From assembly GCA_047602645.1 (NCBI GenBank), contig JASGGU010000008.1:1-64000 (forward strand): a DNA stretch of 64,000 nt, read 5' to 3'. The stretch's first letter is position 1, and every line of letters begins with the position of its first letter. Below the pieces are notes generated by a model. That model ran no database searches, was not told the DNA's origin, and saw only the letters and a list, made by a program, of their open reading frames with translations. Of this stretch, positions 1 through 8,066 are shown in pieces. Both the position numbers and the translations under genes were made by a program. The DNA comes from JAEYFP01 sp047602645 (lineage in GTDB: Bacteria > Bacillota > Clostridia > Lachnospirales > Lachnospiraceae).

Positions 1-46
1 TATTTGCCGTGTGCTTAAGGTAATGGATACCCTCTACTTCTCATTT

Positions 47-1807
47 TCAATCTTCTGTCCCTCCCTTCAGGCTGTAGCGGATGCTCCGGGCGGCGTTGTA
101 ATCCCGCCAGGCCCCCGCGAAATAGGGGCTGTTCTCCTGCATATCTTCAAAGCTGCCGATCCGGCTGATGCCTCGGTTTTCTACCACCGCGATACGGTCA
201 CAGCCCTGAACAATGCCCAGCCGATGCGCCACGATAATGACGGTTTTCCCCTGGCAAAGATTTTCAATAGCCCGGTCAATCTCCACCTGGTTTTCCGGGT
301 CTGCGGCACTGGTTGCCTCATCCAGAATAAGGATAGGCGCATTTTTGAGAATGGCTCTGGCGATGCAGATCCGCTGCTTCTGTCCTCCGGAAAAGCGGGT
401 GTTGTAGCTGCCCACTTTGGTTTCATATCCGTCCCGCAGAGACATGATGAACTCATCAATCTGAGCCTCCCGTGCCGCGGCACGCACCTCTTCAAGCGTG
501 GCGGCACGACTGCCCATTGCAATGTTTTCAAACACGCTTCCCCTGGTAAGGAAGCTGCTCTGGAATACCACCGAAATATTCTGCAAAAGCTGTTCGTAGT
601 CGATATCCTTTACATCCACGCTTCCGATCGCAATGCAGCCCTCCGTCACATCATAGAATCGGGAAATGAGCTGCACCAGTGTACTTTTACCTGCACCGGA
701 CACTCCTGCAAATGCGACCCTCTCACCGTGGGCAATGTGCAAGTCCACATGCTTCAGCACCGGTTCTCCCTCTATATAGCAAAAGGACACATCCTGCAGC
801 TTGATGTCGTGCTGTTTTGGAAAGGACTGACCTTTGCCGAACACCGGAATTTCGAGTATTTCCTTCACCTGGTTAACACCATTGAGCACATAGGAAAGGC
901 TGGATCCCAGCTCCTGCAGCGGCCGAATGTCGGTTAGATACTGCGTTCCCACAAAGGCAAAAAGCAGCAGCACACCGGCGCTGACAGACCCGTGGACGAA
1001 GAAATACCCGCCCAGAGGAACAAGAAATAAAATACCGCATTCCAGCAGCACCACATAGGCGGCGTAAAGGGATCCGGTGGCTTTGGAAATGGCGCCCCAC
1101 ATCTTATGCTGTGCTTCAATGGCGGAGGAATACTTTTTGAAGGACTGCGCGCCCATGTTATAGGCCTTGATAAGCCGCATGCCGTTCACATACTCATGAA
1201 TGGAACCGGACAAATTGCCGCTGCTCGCATTGACCTCGGGCATAAACCTGCCAAAACGCTTAAACATAAGAGCCATTACTGCGGCCACAAGGAAGATCGG
1301 CACAATGCTGAGCAGAGCCAGCGGCACGTTTACAGTGAGCAGGTAAAGAAACATGATGATCGGTCCAAAGAGATAGAGCACCAGCTCCGGTAAGTTATGG
1401 GCCAAAAACAATTCCAGCTTTTCGATGCTCTCGTTCATGACGTACTTGATCTCGCCGGTGCTGCGTTCATTCAAGGCGCCCAGCGGCATTTTTGCCATAT
1501 GTTCGGTCACCATGCAGCGCACCCGGAACAAGGTGTTGTAGGCCCCACGGTGGGAGGCGAGGGTGGCCGCCAGGTTGCAGCAGACTCTTACAGCCGTGGC
1601 GGCAAGTACGATGGCGGCCCATTTTAAAGCAAAGTCAAGGCTGCAGGTCCCCAGCACAACGGCATCGATAATTTTATAAAATGCAAAATATGGGACAATG
1701 GTACTGAGACTGGATAGCAAAGCCAGAACGATTGAGGCATAGAGATACCGGCGATCTTTTCCTGCCCATTCCAGCAGCAGCGCAAAGCCATTTTTATCGG
1801 ATTTCAT
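47..1807 (-). CDS. ABC exporter, fused permease and ATPase
   Basis: 586 aa, the usual length of a half-size type I ABC exporter. The first ~310 residues are six hydrophobic membrane helices. The ATPase domain follows, with Walker A (GVSGAGKST), Q-loop, signature (FSGGQKQR), Walker B (ILILDEAT) and an H-loop (VAHRL). It should pump a small molecule across the cytoplasmic membrane as a homo- or heterodimer. AraC-regulated pairs of such proteins are often linked to siderophores, peptides or drugs, but the substrate cannot be read here. The start ATG has a good GGAGGG site. It is divergent from the AraC gene. A partner half-transporter may lie beyond the left edge, but bases 1-46 show no clear start. 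The gene is visibly richer in G+C than the right half of the window. Confidence 0.9.
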   Translation of the reverse strand: MKSDKNGFALLLEWAGKDRRYLYASIVLALLSSLSTIVPYFAFYKIIDAVVLGTCSLDFALKWAAIVLAATAVRVCCNLAATLASHRGAYNTLFRVRCMVTEHMAKMPLGALNERSTGEIKYVMNESIEKLELFLAHNLPELVLYLFGPIIMFLYLLTVNVPLALLSIVPIFLVAAVMALMFKRFGRFMPEVNASSGNLSGSIHEYVNGMRLIKAYNMGAQSFKKYSSAIEAQHKMWGAISKATGSLYAAYVVLLECGILFLVPLGGYFFVHGSVSAGVLLLFAFVGTQYLTDIRPLQELGSSLSYVLNGVNQVKEILEIPVFGKGQSFPKQHDIKLQDVSFCYIEGEPVLKHVDLHIAHGERVAFAGVSGAGKSTLVQLISRFYDVTEGCIAIGSVDVKDIDYEQLLQNISVVFQSSFLTRGSVFENIAMGSRAATLEEVRAAAREAQIDEFIMSLRDGYETKVGSYNTRFSGGQKQRICIARAILKNAPILILDEATSAADPENQVEIDRAIENLCQGKTVIIVAHRLGIVQGCDRIAVVENRGISRIGSFEDMQENSPYFAGAWRDYNAARSIRYSLKGGTED

Positions 1808-1839
1808 AGGAAATCCCTCCTTTCATTTGGTTTGACTGT

Positions 1840-1869
1840 ATTGTATATCGGTCGGTTTTCTGGTACAAT
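1840..1869. promoter_or_regulatory. Superimposed divergent promoters (ABC exporter / araC-type gene)
   Basis: On the plus strand, -35 TTGTAT (1841-1846) and -10 TACAAT (1864-1869) are 17 bp apart, with TGG giving an extended -10. On the minus strand, -35 TTGTAC (1868-1863) and -10 TACAAT (1845-1840) are also 17 bp apart. Each -35 therefore overlaps the other promoter's -10, and both polymerases would need the same 30 bp. A GGTCGG-containing spacer could hold an activator site. Confidence 0.55.
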
Positions 1870-1931
1870 ATCTTTTAACAGAGTCTGTCTTTTTGTAGTA
1901 AAGAAACGTCTGATTGGAACAGGAGAGATTC

Positions 1932-2942
1932 ATGAAAGAAAAGAAAAGCAGTTACTACCGGAAGTTATTTGAAGAAATGCACTTCAAGCCCTGTCCCGTG
2001 CCGGAGGGTTTTCCTGCCGAGGGTGAATGCTGGCAGCTGACAGACGATGGCGGCGGCGGGTACTACTGGATCTATGAAGCGGGAGACCGCTATAACATTA
2101 AAATCCACGATTTTTGGTTTCGAGAGGACATAGTAACGGATATGTCCATTCCAGAATGTCTGAGTGTGACCTGGTATGAATCTATTTCCGGGGAGGAGCT
2201 TCATCCCTACCGAAAGCTGAACTGCTATGTAGTCAAGAGCTTTCTCGGTGGATATAATCCCTATCGTGCCCTCATCCACCGGGGTGTACCCATCCGCTCC
2301 ATCGGCATTGAATACCAACCGGCCTATTATGAGGCATATTTAAAGGAGCAGTTCGGCGACCTCTACCAAAGTCCTGCCGATGCCTTTCGGAGTCTGGATG
2401 AGACAGCTGACTTCCCGGAGATGTCTCGGCTGCTGCGGGAACTGTGGCACTACCAAGGGCAGGGTCTTCCCGCCACACTGTACTATGATGCCAAGGCAGC
2501 AGAGGCACTCTCTCTGGTCTTTGAGCGGCACCGGAAACTAAATGGACGCAAGACAGTGCCTATTCCGGAGTCGGACCGGGTCATGCTCCTTAGTCTCTCA
2601 GCTTATATCGGGGACCATTATGCCGATTCCCTTTCCATTGAAATGCTGGCAAAGATCGCCTGTATGGGTACAACCAAGCTCAAACGTTGTTTCAAAATCT
2701 ACTTTGACTGCACTGTGGCCGACTATATCCAGCGTGTGCGCATTGACCAGGCGGAGCATCTGCTGGCCTATACCGACCTGCCGGTAGGAGAGGTGGCAAA
2801 AGCTGTGGGCTATACTGCCGCCGGACATTTCGCCGAACTGTTCCGTGGTGCTAAGGGTATATTGCCTCTGGAATTCCGGAAAGCTACGTGGGAACGCCAA
2901 GGAACCGCAGCTCCATACAAAAAAATAAAAGAACGAAAATAG
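1932..2942 (+). CDS. AraC family transcriptional regulator
   Basis: 336 aa from the ATG at 1932, chosen because AGGAG lies 6 nt upstream. A TTG 18 nt earlier has no ribosome site of its own. The N-terminal ~215 residues are an effector or sensor domain of no recognised class. The last ~100 residues are a double helix-turn-helix of the AraC type: IEMLAKIACMGTTKLKRCFK for the first, and VGEVAKAVGYTAAGHFAELFR for most of the second. It probably controls the divergent ABC exporter. It lies only 12 nt upstream of the DsbA/Tag gene, so it may also be the first gene of a repair operon. Confidence 0.88.
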   Translation: MKEKKSSYYRKLFEEMHFKPCPVPEGFPAEGECWQLTDDGGGGYYWIYEAGDRYNIKIHDFWFREDIVTDMSIPECLSVTWYESISGEELHPYRKLNCYVVKSFLGGYNPYRALIHRGVPIRSIGIEYQPAYYEAYLKEQFGDLYQSPADAFRSLDETADFPEMSRLLRELWHYQGQGLPATLYYDAKAAEALSLVFERHRKLNGRKTVPIPESDRVMLLSLSAYIGDHYADSLSIEMLAKIACMGTTKLKRCFKIYFDCTVADYIQRVRIDQAEHLLAYTDLPVGEVAKAVGYTAAGHFAELFRGAKGILPLEFRKATWERQGTAAPYKKIKERK

Positions 2943-2954
2943 GAGGAGTTTTAT

Positions 2955-4112
2955 ATGAAACTGGAAGTATTTTTTGATTATACTTGTCCTTACTGTTATT
3001 TGGCTTTTCATGATCTAAAACAAATTCTGCCAAAGTATCCTGAGATAACCATACAATGGCACCCCTGCGAAATCAACCCGCAGACAGAACCCCGGATATC
3101 AGACTGGGACGAAGCTTCCCGGCGGTTTATCGAGCTGAAGCCTCGCCTAAATGAAGCCGGCTTGTCCATTCAGCGTCCATTTGAGCCTCGCAATTACACC
3201 GGTATGGCAATTCAGGGATTATTGTTTCTGAACGATCAGGGAGCGGACATTACACGTTACAATGATGCAGTATTTGCCGCCGTGTTCCAAAATGGCAAAA
3301 ACATTGAAAGCATAGATGTACTTACTGATTGCGCCCCCTTAGCCGGAGGAGATACCGATGCCTTTCGCCACGCATTGGTTTCGGAAGCCTATAAGGAGAA
3401 ACAGCTGGCACTGAATCAATATGCCTGGCAGGAAAATGCCTTGGATTCCGTCCCCTCATTTCGAATAGGTGATACTCGCTTAAATGCAGAATATGGAATT
3501 GGTGTGCTGCGGCAGCAGTTAGCAGAGTTCATTGCCGGCAATAGGAACAAACAAATACGCTGCACATGGGCCGGTAATGATCCTCTTTACATTGATTACC
3601 ACGACAACGAATGGGGCCGGCCTGTGCACAATGACAATAAACTGTTTGAAATGCTGATTTTAGAAGGAATGCAGGCGGGCCTGAGCTGGATTACCATTCT
3701 CCGCAAGCGGGAGGCATACAGGATGGCCTTTGATCAATTTCATGTTGATAAAATTCTAATGTATGATCATACTAAAATAGAAGAGCTGATGCAAAATGCC
3801 GGTATTATTCGAAATCGGCTGAAAATTAATTCTGTTCTCACTAATGCGAGGGCCTTCCGGCAAGTTCAAGAGGAATTCGGAAGTTTTGATGCCTTCCTTT
3901 GGCGCTATGTAAACGGCAAGCCCATTCAAAACCATTGGGCAACAACTTCGGAGGTGCCCGCAACTACAGAGCTGTCCGATATAATCAGCAGGGAACTTAA
4001 AAAGCGGGGCTTTAAATTTGTGGGATCAACAATTGTATATGCCTATATGCAGGCGGTCGGACTGGTAAATGATCATACGGTGGATTGCTTTGTCTATGCG
4101 GATACGCCTTAG
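2955..4112 (+). CDS. DsbA-family thiol oxidoreductase fused to DNA-3-methyladenine glycosylase I
   Basis: 385 aa, a two-domain fusion. Residues 1-195 are a cytoplasmic FrnE/DsbA-like thioredoxin fold with active site CPYC (C11, C14) and the cis-proline loop SVPSF. There is no signal peptide. Residues ~200-385 are a complete Tag-type glycosylase, which removes 3-methyladenine from DNA. The four zinc ligands are present at C203, H216, H374 and C378, with the same spacing as E. coli Tag (13 and 4 residues). The catalytic Glu is in LEGMQAGLSW (E237). Each domain normally exists as a separate protein of about its own length here, so the join is real and not an overlong start. The gene has an AGGAGG site and is followed 25 nt later by msrAB. 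No frameshift or sequencing break is visible at the junction (around 3545). Confidence 0.9.
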   Translation: MKLEVFFDYTCPYCYLAFHDLKQILPKYPEITIQWHPCEINPQTEPRISDWDEASRRFIELKPRLNEAGLSIQRPFEPRNYTGMAIQGLLFLNDQGADITRYNDAVFAAVFQNGKNIESIDVLTDCAPLAGGDTDAFRHALVSEAYKEKQLALNQYAWQENALDSVPSFRIGDTRLNAEYGIGVLRQQLAEFIAGNRNKQIRCTWAGNDPLYIDYHDNEWGRPVHNDNKLFEMLILEGMQAGLSWITILRKREAYRMAFDQFHVDKILMYDHTKIEELMQNAGIIRNRLKINSVLTNARAFRQVQEEFGSFDAFLWRYVNGKPIQNHWATTSEVPATTELSDIISRELKKRGFKFVGSTIVYAYMQAVGLVNDHTVDCFVYADTP

Positions 4113-4137
4113 AAAAACTAAGGAATGGAGGATTGCT

Positions 4138-5076
4138 ATGTCAGAAATTTATTTTGCGGGTGGTTGTTTTTGGGGACTGGAAAAATACCTTTCCTCGATT
4201 CATGGGGTTAAGTCAACACAGGTGGGGTATGCCAACGGAGACACCCGAAATCCTACCTATGAGGAAGTTTGCAATCAAAATACGGGACACGCCGAGACAG
4301 TATCTGTCATTTATGATCCCGGTGTTGTTACACTTGAATTCCTGCTGGAACTCTATTACGAAGCAATTGATCCTGTATCGCACAACCGGCAGGGCGGCGA
4401 TGCGGGCAAGCAATACCGAACCGGCATCTATTATGTCAATCAAGAGGACTTTCCTGTAATTACACACTCCATTGCAGGACTCCAAACACGTTATAGCAAG
4501 CCTATTGCCATTGAGGTGATGCCTCTTCGCAATTTCACTGCTGCGGAAGAATACCACCAAAAATATCTGGATAAAAATCCGGGCGGATATTGCCATATCG
4601 GAAAGAAACAGTTCGAAAAGGCGGCGAAAGCTATTGTGAATCCCGCCGCATATCCTGTGCCGGACACGGAAAGTCTGCGCAAAAAGCTGACCTCCGAGCA
4701 GTATGAAGTAACGCAGCACAGTGCCACTGAACCGCCATTTCAAAATGAATACTACCAGACATTTACCCCCGGCATTTATGTGGATATCACGACGGGGGAA
4801 CCCCTTTTTTCTTCGGATGATAAATTTGAATCGGGCTGCGGCTGGCCAAGCTTTTCAAAGCCGGTTGATCCGAATGTTATCCGTGAGGAATCAGACCTTA
4901 CCCATGGTATGATGCGAACTGAGGTGAGGAGCAGAGCCGGAAACGCCCATTTAGGTCATGTGTTTCCCGATGGTCCGGAACAAACAGGGGGATTGCGCTA
5001 TTGTATAAATAGTGCCTCACTGCGGTTTATTCCTAAAGAGGATATGGAGCTCGAAGGATATGGTTATTTGTTGTGA
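4138..5076 (+). CDS. msrAB: Bifunctional peptide methionine sulfoxide reductase MsrA/MsrB
   Basis: 312 aa from the ATG at 4138, preceded by TGGAGG. An upstream in-frame extension overlaps the previous gene and lacks homology. The N-terminal ~160 residues are MsrA with the GGCFWG active-site motif (reduces methionine-S-sulfoxide). The C-terminal ~130 residues are MsrB with RYCINSAS as the catalytic Cys motif (methionine-R-sulfoxide). The usual MsrB zinc CxxC pairs are absent, as in some fused forms. With the upstream DsbA/Tag fusion it makes a plausible operon for oxidised and alkylated macromolecule repair. Confidence 0.95.
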   Translation: MSEIYFAGGCFWGLEKYLSSIHGVKSTQVGYANGDTRNPTYEEVCNQNTGHAETVSVIYDPGVVTLEFLLELYYEAIDPVSHNRQGGDAGKQYRTGIYYVNQEDFPVITHSIAGLQTRYSKPIAIEVMPLRNFTAAEEYHQKYLDKNPGGYCHIGKKQFEKAAKAIVNPAAYPVPDTESLRKKLTSEQYEVTQHSATEPPFQNEYYQTFTPGIYVDITTGEPLFSSDDKFESGCGWPSFSKPVDPNVIREESDLTHGMMRTEVRSRAGNAHLGHVFPDGPEQTGGLRYCINSASLRFIPKEDMELEGYGYLL

Positions 5077-5098
5077 ATCCCTTTTATTTCAGTTTTGT

Positions 5099-5141
5099 TT
5101 GATTTCCTTAAAAATTCGTGATATAGTTAGATACAACTAAC
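5099..5141 (+). promoter_or_regulatory. Promoter with GTTAG-N6-CTAAC operator, glyoxalase gene
   Basis: -35 TTGATT (5099-5104) and -10 TATAGT (5122-5127) are 17 bp apart. The palindrome GTTAGATACAACTAAC (5126-5141) overlaps the end of the -10 and the start point, a classic repression geometry. The same palindrome, differing at two of 16 positions, lies at the sod promoter (7875-7890). Confidence 0.6.
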
Positions 5142-5192
5142 TTTCTCGACTGGAGACTTTATATCAAATAACAAGGGGCAGGAGTGAACAAA

Positions 5193-5837
5193 ATGAATAT
5201 CAGTCATATCATGTACAAAGTTCAAGATTTAGAGAAAGCTGTAGAGGAATATCGTAAAAGAGGGTTTGCGGTTGAATACGGCCGGGTGAAAAATCCAATC
5301 AATGCACTGATCTATTTTTCGGAAGGTCCCTATATTGAACTTCTTGCGGGTACTAAGATGCCGGTTTTTTTTAAAAATTTGTTTCGGCTTTTCGGACAGG
5401 GCAAGCTGGTTGACCGGCTGGATTCATACGACGCTCATCCCGGCGGTCCCTGCGGACTGGCACTGGAAAATTATAAATCCGATTTGGAAACCGAACGCGT
5501 AATTCTCAAAAAACATGGATACGATCTTTTTCAGATGAACTCCCGGCGCAATGATACAAAGGGCAGAAAATTGCGATTCAAGGTGGGCTCTCCAAATGAC
5601 CTTCAGCTTCCATTTTTTATGACTTACTTTAATATCGATCCAAAACCAAAGGCTTTCGTACATCCCAATGGCATCAAGAAAATCAGCCGTGTCGCCTTTG
5701 GCACAAGGCCGGAGCTATTTCCGCTTATGAAAGAGTTGTGTGATGATAACATGTTGGAGTTACATGCAGGAAACGGCATAACAAAAATCGAATTTGCCTA
5801 TGCACCCAGTCGGGAAAGTGCACCGATTATCCTATAG
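5193..5837 (+). CDS. Glyoxalase-like (VOC fold) protein
   Basis: 214 aa from the ATG at 5193, with GGCAGGAG eight bases upstream; a GTG three codons earlier sits too close to that site. The start MNISHIMYKVQDLEKAVEEY is the first beta-alpha unit of a vicinal-oxygen-chelate fold. YFSEGPYIELLAG and a second, weaker repeat towards the C-terminus follow. This resembles the glyoxalase-like domain proteins of unknown substrate. Metal ligands are not certain from the sequence. Its operator matches that of sod, which places it in an oxidative or electrophile stress regulon. Confidence 0.75.
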   Translation: MNISHIMYKVQDLEKAVEEYRKRGFAVEYGRVKNPINALIYFSEGPYIELLAGTKMPVFFKNLFRLFGQGKLVDRLDSYDAHPGGPCGLALENYKSDLETERVILKKHGYDLFQMNSRRNDTKGRKLRFKVGSPNDLQLPFFMTYFNIDPKPKAFVHPNGIKKISRVAFGTRPELFPLMKELCDDNMLELHAGNGITKIEFAYAPSRESAPIIL

Positions 5838-5853
5838 TATTAATTCAGCATTG

Positions 5854-6561
5854 TTAGCCCATGATGAACTTTAAAGCCTTCTTTAATTCCGCATCAGGAT
5901 TTAGAACAAATACCTGATCCATAATCGCCTTTATCGCTTCATCTTTATTCAGCTTTACTGCTTTTTCAAATACACTTTTTCCCCAAAAATGTTCTGTTGT
6001 GCAAAAAACTGTAGAGGACCAGCCGTATTCCTCTCCCTGCCGGGAAATTTTATGTTGTCTCCCGCACATAGTCAAATACATTTTCATCTGCAGTTCCACT
6101 AATGCCCTGTCAAATTGGGACTTCTCCTCTTTACCAAACCCTGTAAGCTGTTTGATCGCGTGCAGAGGCAGTGCTTTATGTTCAAGAACCGCACTATAAA
6201 TACGCTTGGCGGAATTACTGATTGTTCCGTTTGAATATGCTTCCTCAAAGCTAATATTACCTCGTCTGGCGGCAATAAAATAAGGCGCCCAGGTTTCTGT
6301 CATATAACCGCTTTTTTTTAAAAAAATTTTGCCATAAGCGATATCGTTTCGCTCATCCAATACACGCATACGCCACTCCCACGGGTCGGTTTCCGGTTCG
6401 GCAGTGTGCCATTGCACGGGAGTATCATAAGGCGGTTCTTCCTCCCAATTCCATGGTATCAGCGAAAAGATTCCCTCGCTGTTTCCTCCTCCCATGGTAA
6501 AACCTGCCTGCAGCAGGTTGTCTACAAAGTCATTGTAATTCATTATTTGTTTTATATGCAT
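5854..6561 (-). CDS. Uncharacterised protein, possibly AlkZ-related
   Basis: 235 aa from the ATG at 6561, which has GGGGG seven bases upstream. An upstream GTG start (6603) would place the coding start ahead of a good -10 (TATACT, 6590-6585, with TG for an extended -10), so it is rejected. The protein is soluble and Trp-rich (NWEEEPP, WHTAEPETDPWEW). From about residue 95 it has an all-helical stretch with a winged-helix feel (LPLHAIKQLTGFGKEEKSQFDRAL). It resembles the small AlkZ-related proteins (HTH_42 superfamily), but no catalytic motif is evident. Its 3' end faces the glyoxalase gene. Confidence 0.6.
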   Translation of the reverse strand: MHIKQIMNYNDFVDNLLQAGFTMGGGNSEGIFSLIPWNWEEEPPYDTPVQWHTAEPETDPWEWRMRVLDERNDIAYGKIFLKKSGYMTETWAPYFIAARRGNISFEEAYSNGTISNSAKRIYSAVLEHKALPLHAIKQLTGFGKEEKSQFDRALVELQMKMYLTMCGRQHKISRQGEEYGWSSTVFCTTEHFWGKSVFEKAVKLNKDEAIKAIMDQVFVLNPDAELKKALKFIMG

Positions 6562-6701
6562 TTTTTTTCCCCCTTCTTGTTTTAAGTATACCACATTAAA
6601 CACGACACCAGCCCGTCCTGTTTAACCAATTATAGTCATTAACCAAAGCGAAGCTGCATAGGCTTAATAACTAAGTCCATGCAGCTTTCATAATAAAGGA
6701 T

Positions 6702-7232
6702 GTGATTTACATATTATCTCTCGATTTTTTAATTTTAAATTTTATTTATGACAATTTCAGAACAGATTCACTTGATGTGCTTATGCCTTTTATCACAATG
6801 CTTGGCAATTCGGGGGCCATTTGGATCGCTCTTTCGCTCTGTCTGTTAATCAGTAAAAAACATCGGAAAGCGGGTATTGCCCTATGCTGTGCACTGATAT
6901 TAGAGGTGATTGTCTGCAACGGTATCTTGAAACCGTCCTTTGCCCGCATCCGTCCCTGCAGCATCAATACCTCGGTAAAACTGTTAATAACATGTCCAAA
7001 AGACTTTTCATTCCCCTCGGGGCATACGGCCGCTTCTTTCACGGCAGTATCTGCGCTGTATTTTTGCCGGCAAAAACTATGGCTGCCTGCACTGCTTCTG
7101 GCATCTCTTATTTCTTTCTCACGGCTTTACCTTTATGTGCATTATCCGTCTGACATCATTGCAGGTACATTACTTGGTGTTATTTGCGGATTGATAGGAA
7201 GCCGGTTGTTAAAATTGATCATTCACAACTAG
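6702..7232 (+). CDS. PAP2-family membrane phosphatase
   Basis: 176 aa with five or six hydrophobic helices and all three parts of the PAP2 signature: KPSFARIRP, PSGHT, and SRLYLYVHYPSD. It is a membrane lipid phosphatase of the undecaprenyl-pyrophosphate or phosphatidic acid type, with the active site on the outer face. The start is unsure: GTG at 6702 fits the family's N-terminus but AAAGGA lies only two bases away. Its TAG stop and the TAG of the convergent sod gene share the same palindromic CTAG (7229-7232), so the two genes meet with no spacer or terminator. Confidence 0.85.
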   Translation: MIYILSLDFLILNFIYDNFRTDSLDVLMPFITMLGNSGAIWIALSLCLLISKKHRKAGIALCCALILEVIVCNGILKPSFARIRPCSINTSVKLLITCPKDFSFPSGHTAASFTAVSALYFCRQKLWLPALLLASLISFSRLYLYVHYPSDIIAGTLLGVICGLIGSRLLKLIIHN

Positions 7233-7849
7233 TTACCGCTCTGAACTCGTTCATAGTTGTCCGCTACCGCTTTCCAATTAATAACATTGTAAAATGCCTT
7301 CACATAGTCGGCTCGAAGATTTCTGTATTTGAGATAATAGGCGTGTTCCCATACATCTATTCCTAAAATAGGGACAAATTCCGATCCCTCTATGAGGGGG
7401 TTGTCCTGATTCGGGCTGGCGGAAAGCCTAAGTTTTCCATTCCGGTCTGCGGACAGCCATGCCCATCCGGAGCCAAACTGACCGACGGCAAGCCCGCTCA
7501 GCTTTTCCTGAAAAGCAGAATAGCTTCCGAATTCCTTTTCCAGCATTTTCGCAAAGGCGTTCGTCGGTTCCCCGCCGCCATTTGGATCAATGGTAGAAAA
7601 ATAAAGGTTATGGTTGTAATAACCGCCACCGTTGTTGCGGAGGGTCTTGCGAAGTGAAACATCTGAAATCGTATCGAGAGAGGACAACAGCTCCTGAATA
7701 TTTTTATTGATGCCGGCGTTTTGTACGGCATCATTCAGGTTTTTGGTATATGCCGCATGGTGCTTGGAATAGTGAGTTTCCATTGTCAGTGCATCGATGT
7801 GCGGTTCCAGGGCATCATAGGAATAGGGTAAATTATATTGTGTGTACAT
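7229..7849 (-). CDS. sodA: Superoxide dismutase, Fe/Mn type
   Basis: 206 aa, full length. The metal ligands are visible as His in METHYSKHH, His in YNHNLYF, and Asp and His in DVWEHAYY. GSGWAWL is the conserved core. It dismutates superoxide to H2O2 and O2 in the cytoplasm. It is unusual but not rare in strict anaerobes. The ribosome site is GGAGG, seven bases from the ATG. A strong promoter and a palindromic operator lie directly upstream. Metal preference (Fe or Mn) cannot be decided by eye. Confidence 0.96.
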   Translation of the reverse strand: MYTQYNLPYSYDALEPHIDALTMETHYSKHHAAYTKNLNDAVQNAGINKNIQELLSSLDTISDVSLRKTLRNNGGGYYNHNLYFSTIDPNGGGEPTNAFAKMLEKEFGSYSAFQEKLSGLAVGQFGSGWAWLSADRNGKLRLSASPNQDNPLIEGSEFVPILGIDVWEHAYYLKYRNLRADYVKAFYNVINWKAVADNYERVQSGN

Positions 7850-7874
7850 AGGAATACCTCCAATCTGTTATTGT

Positions 7875-7931
7875 GTTAGTTATAACTAACTGTATCGGTT
7901 CTATTATAACCGTTTTATATTCAAAATGCAA
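7875..7931 (-). promoter_or_regulatory. sod promoter and palindromic operator
   Basis: Reading on the minus strand: -35 TTGCAT (7931-7926), 17-bp spacer, -10 TATAAT (7908-7903), then the perfect 16-bp palindrome GTTAGTTATAACTAAC (7890-7875) at about +6 to +21. Repression by a dimeric regulator (MarR-like half-sites) is likely. It matches the glyoxalase operator at 14 of 16 positions. Confidence 0.65.
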
Positions 7932-8066
7932 GAGATGCAAGGTCATTTCAATTTTTCTGGAAAAACTCCAATAAAAATGCTATTATTATGCTGTAAGAAC
8001 AAATAAAAGTTAGTATAAATAATGCGGTGCTTGCTTAAATTGGAATGATAGATGGGGTGTAAATTG

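Noticed and set aside
1..46. Start of a partner gene of the ABC exporter
   Set aside because: A minus-strand frame is open to the edge but no start codon with a ribosome site can be seen in 46 bases.
11..937. A 308-codon open frame on the plus strand opposite the ABC exporter
   Set aside because: It is antisense to a conserved ATPase domain, has no ribosome site and no recognisable domain; it is a shadow of the G+C-rich gene.
8001..8020. A third copy of the GTTAG operator before the ABC ATPase (AAAGTTAGTATAAATAATG)
   Set aside because: Only one half-site is present; the CTAAC arm is missing.
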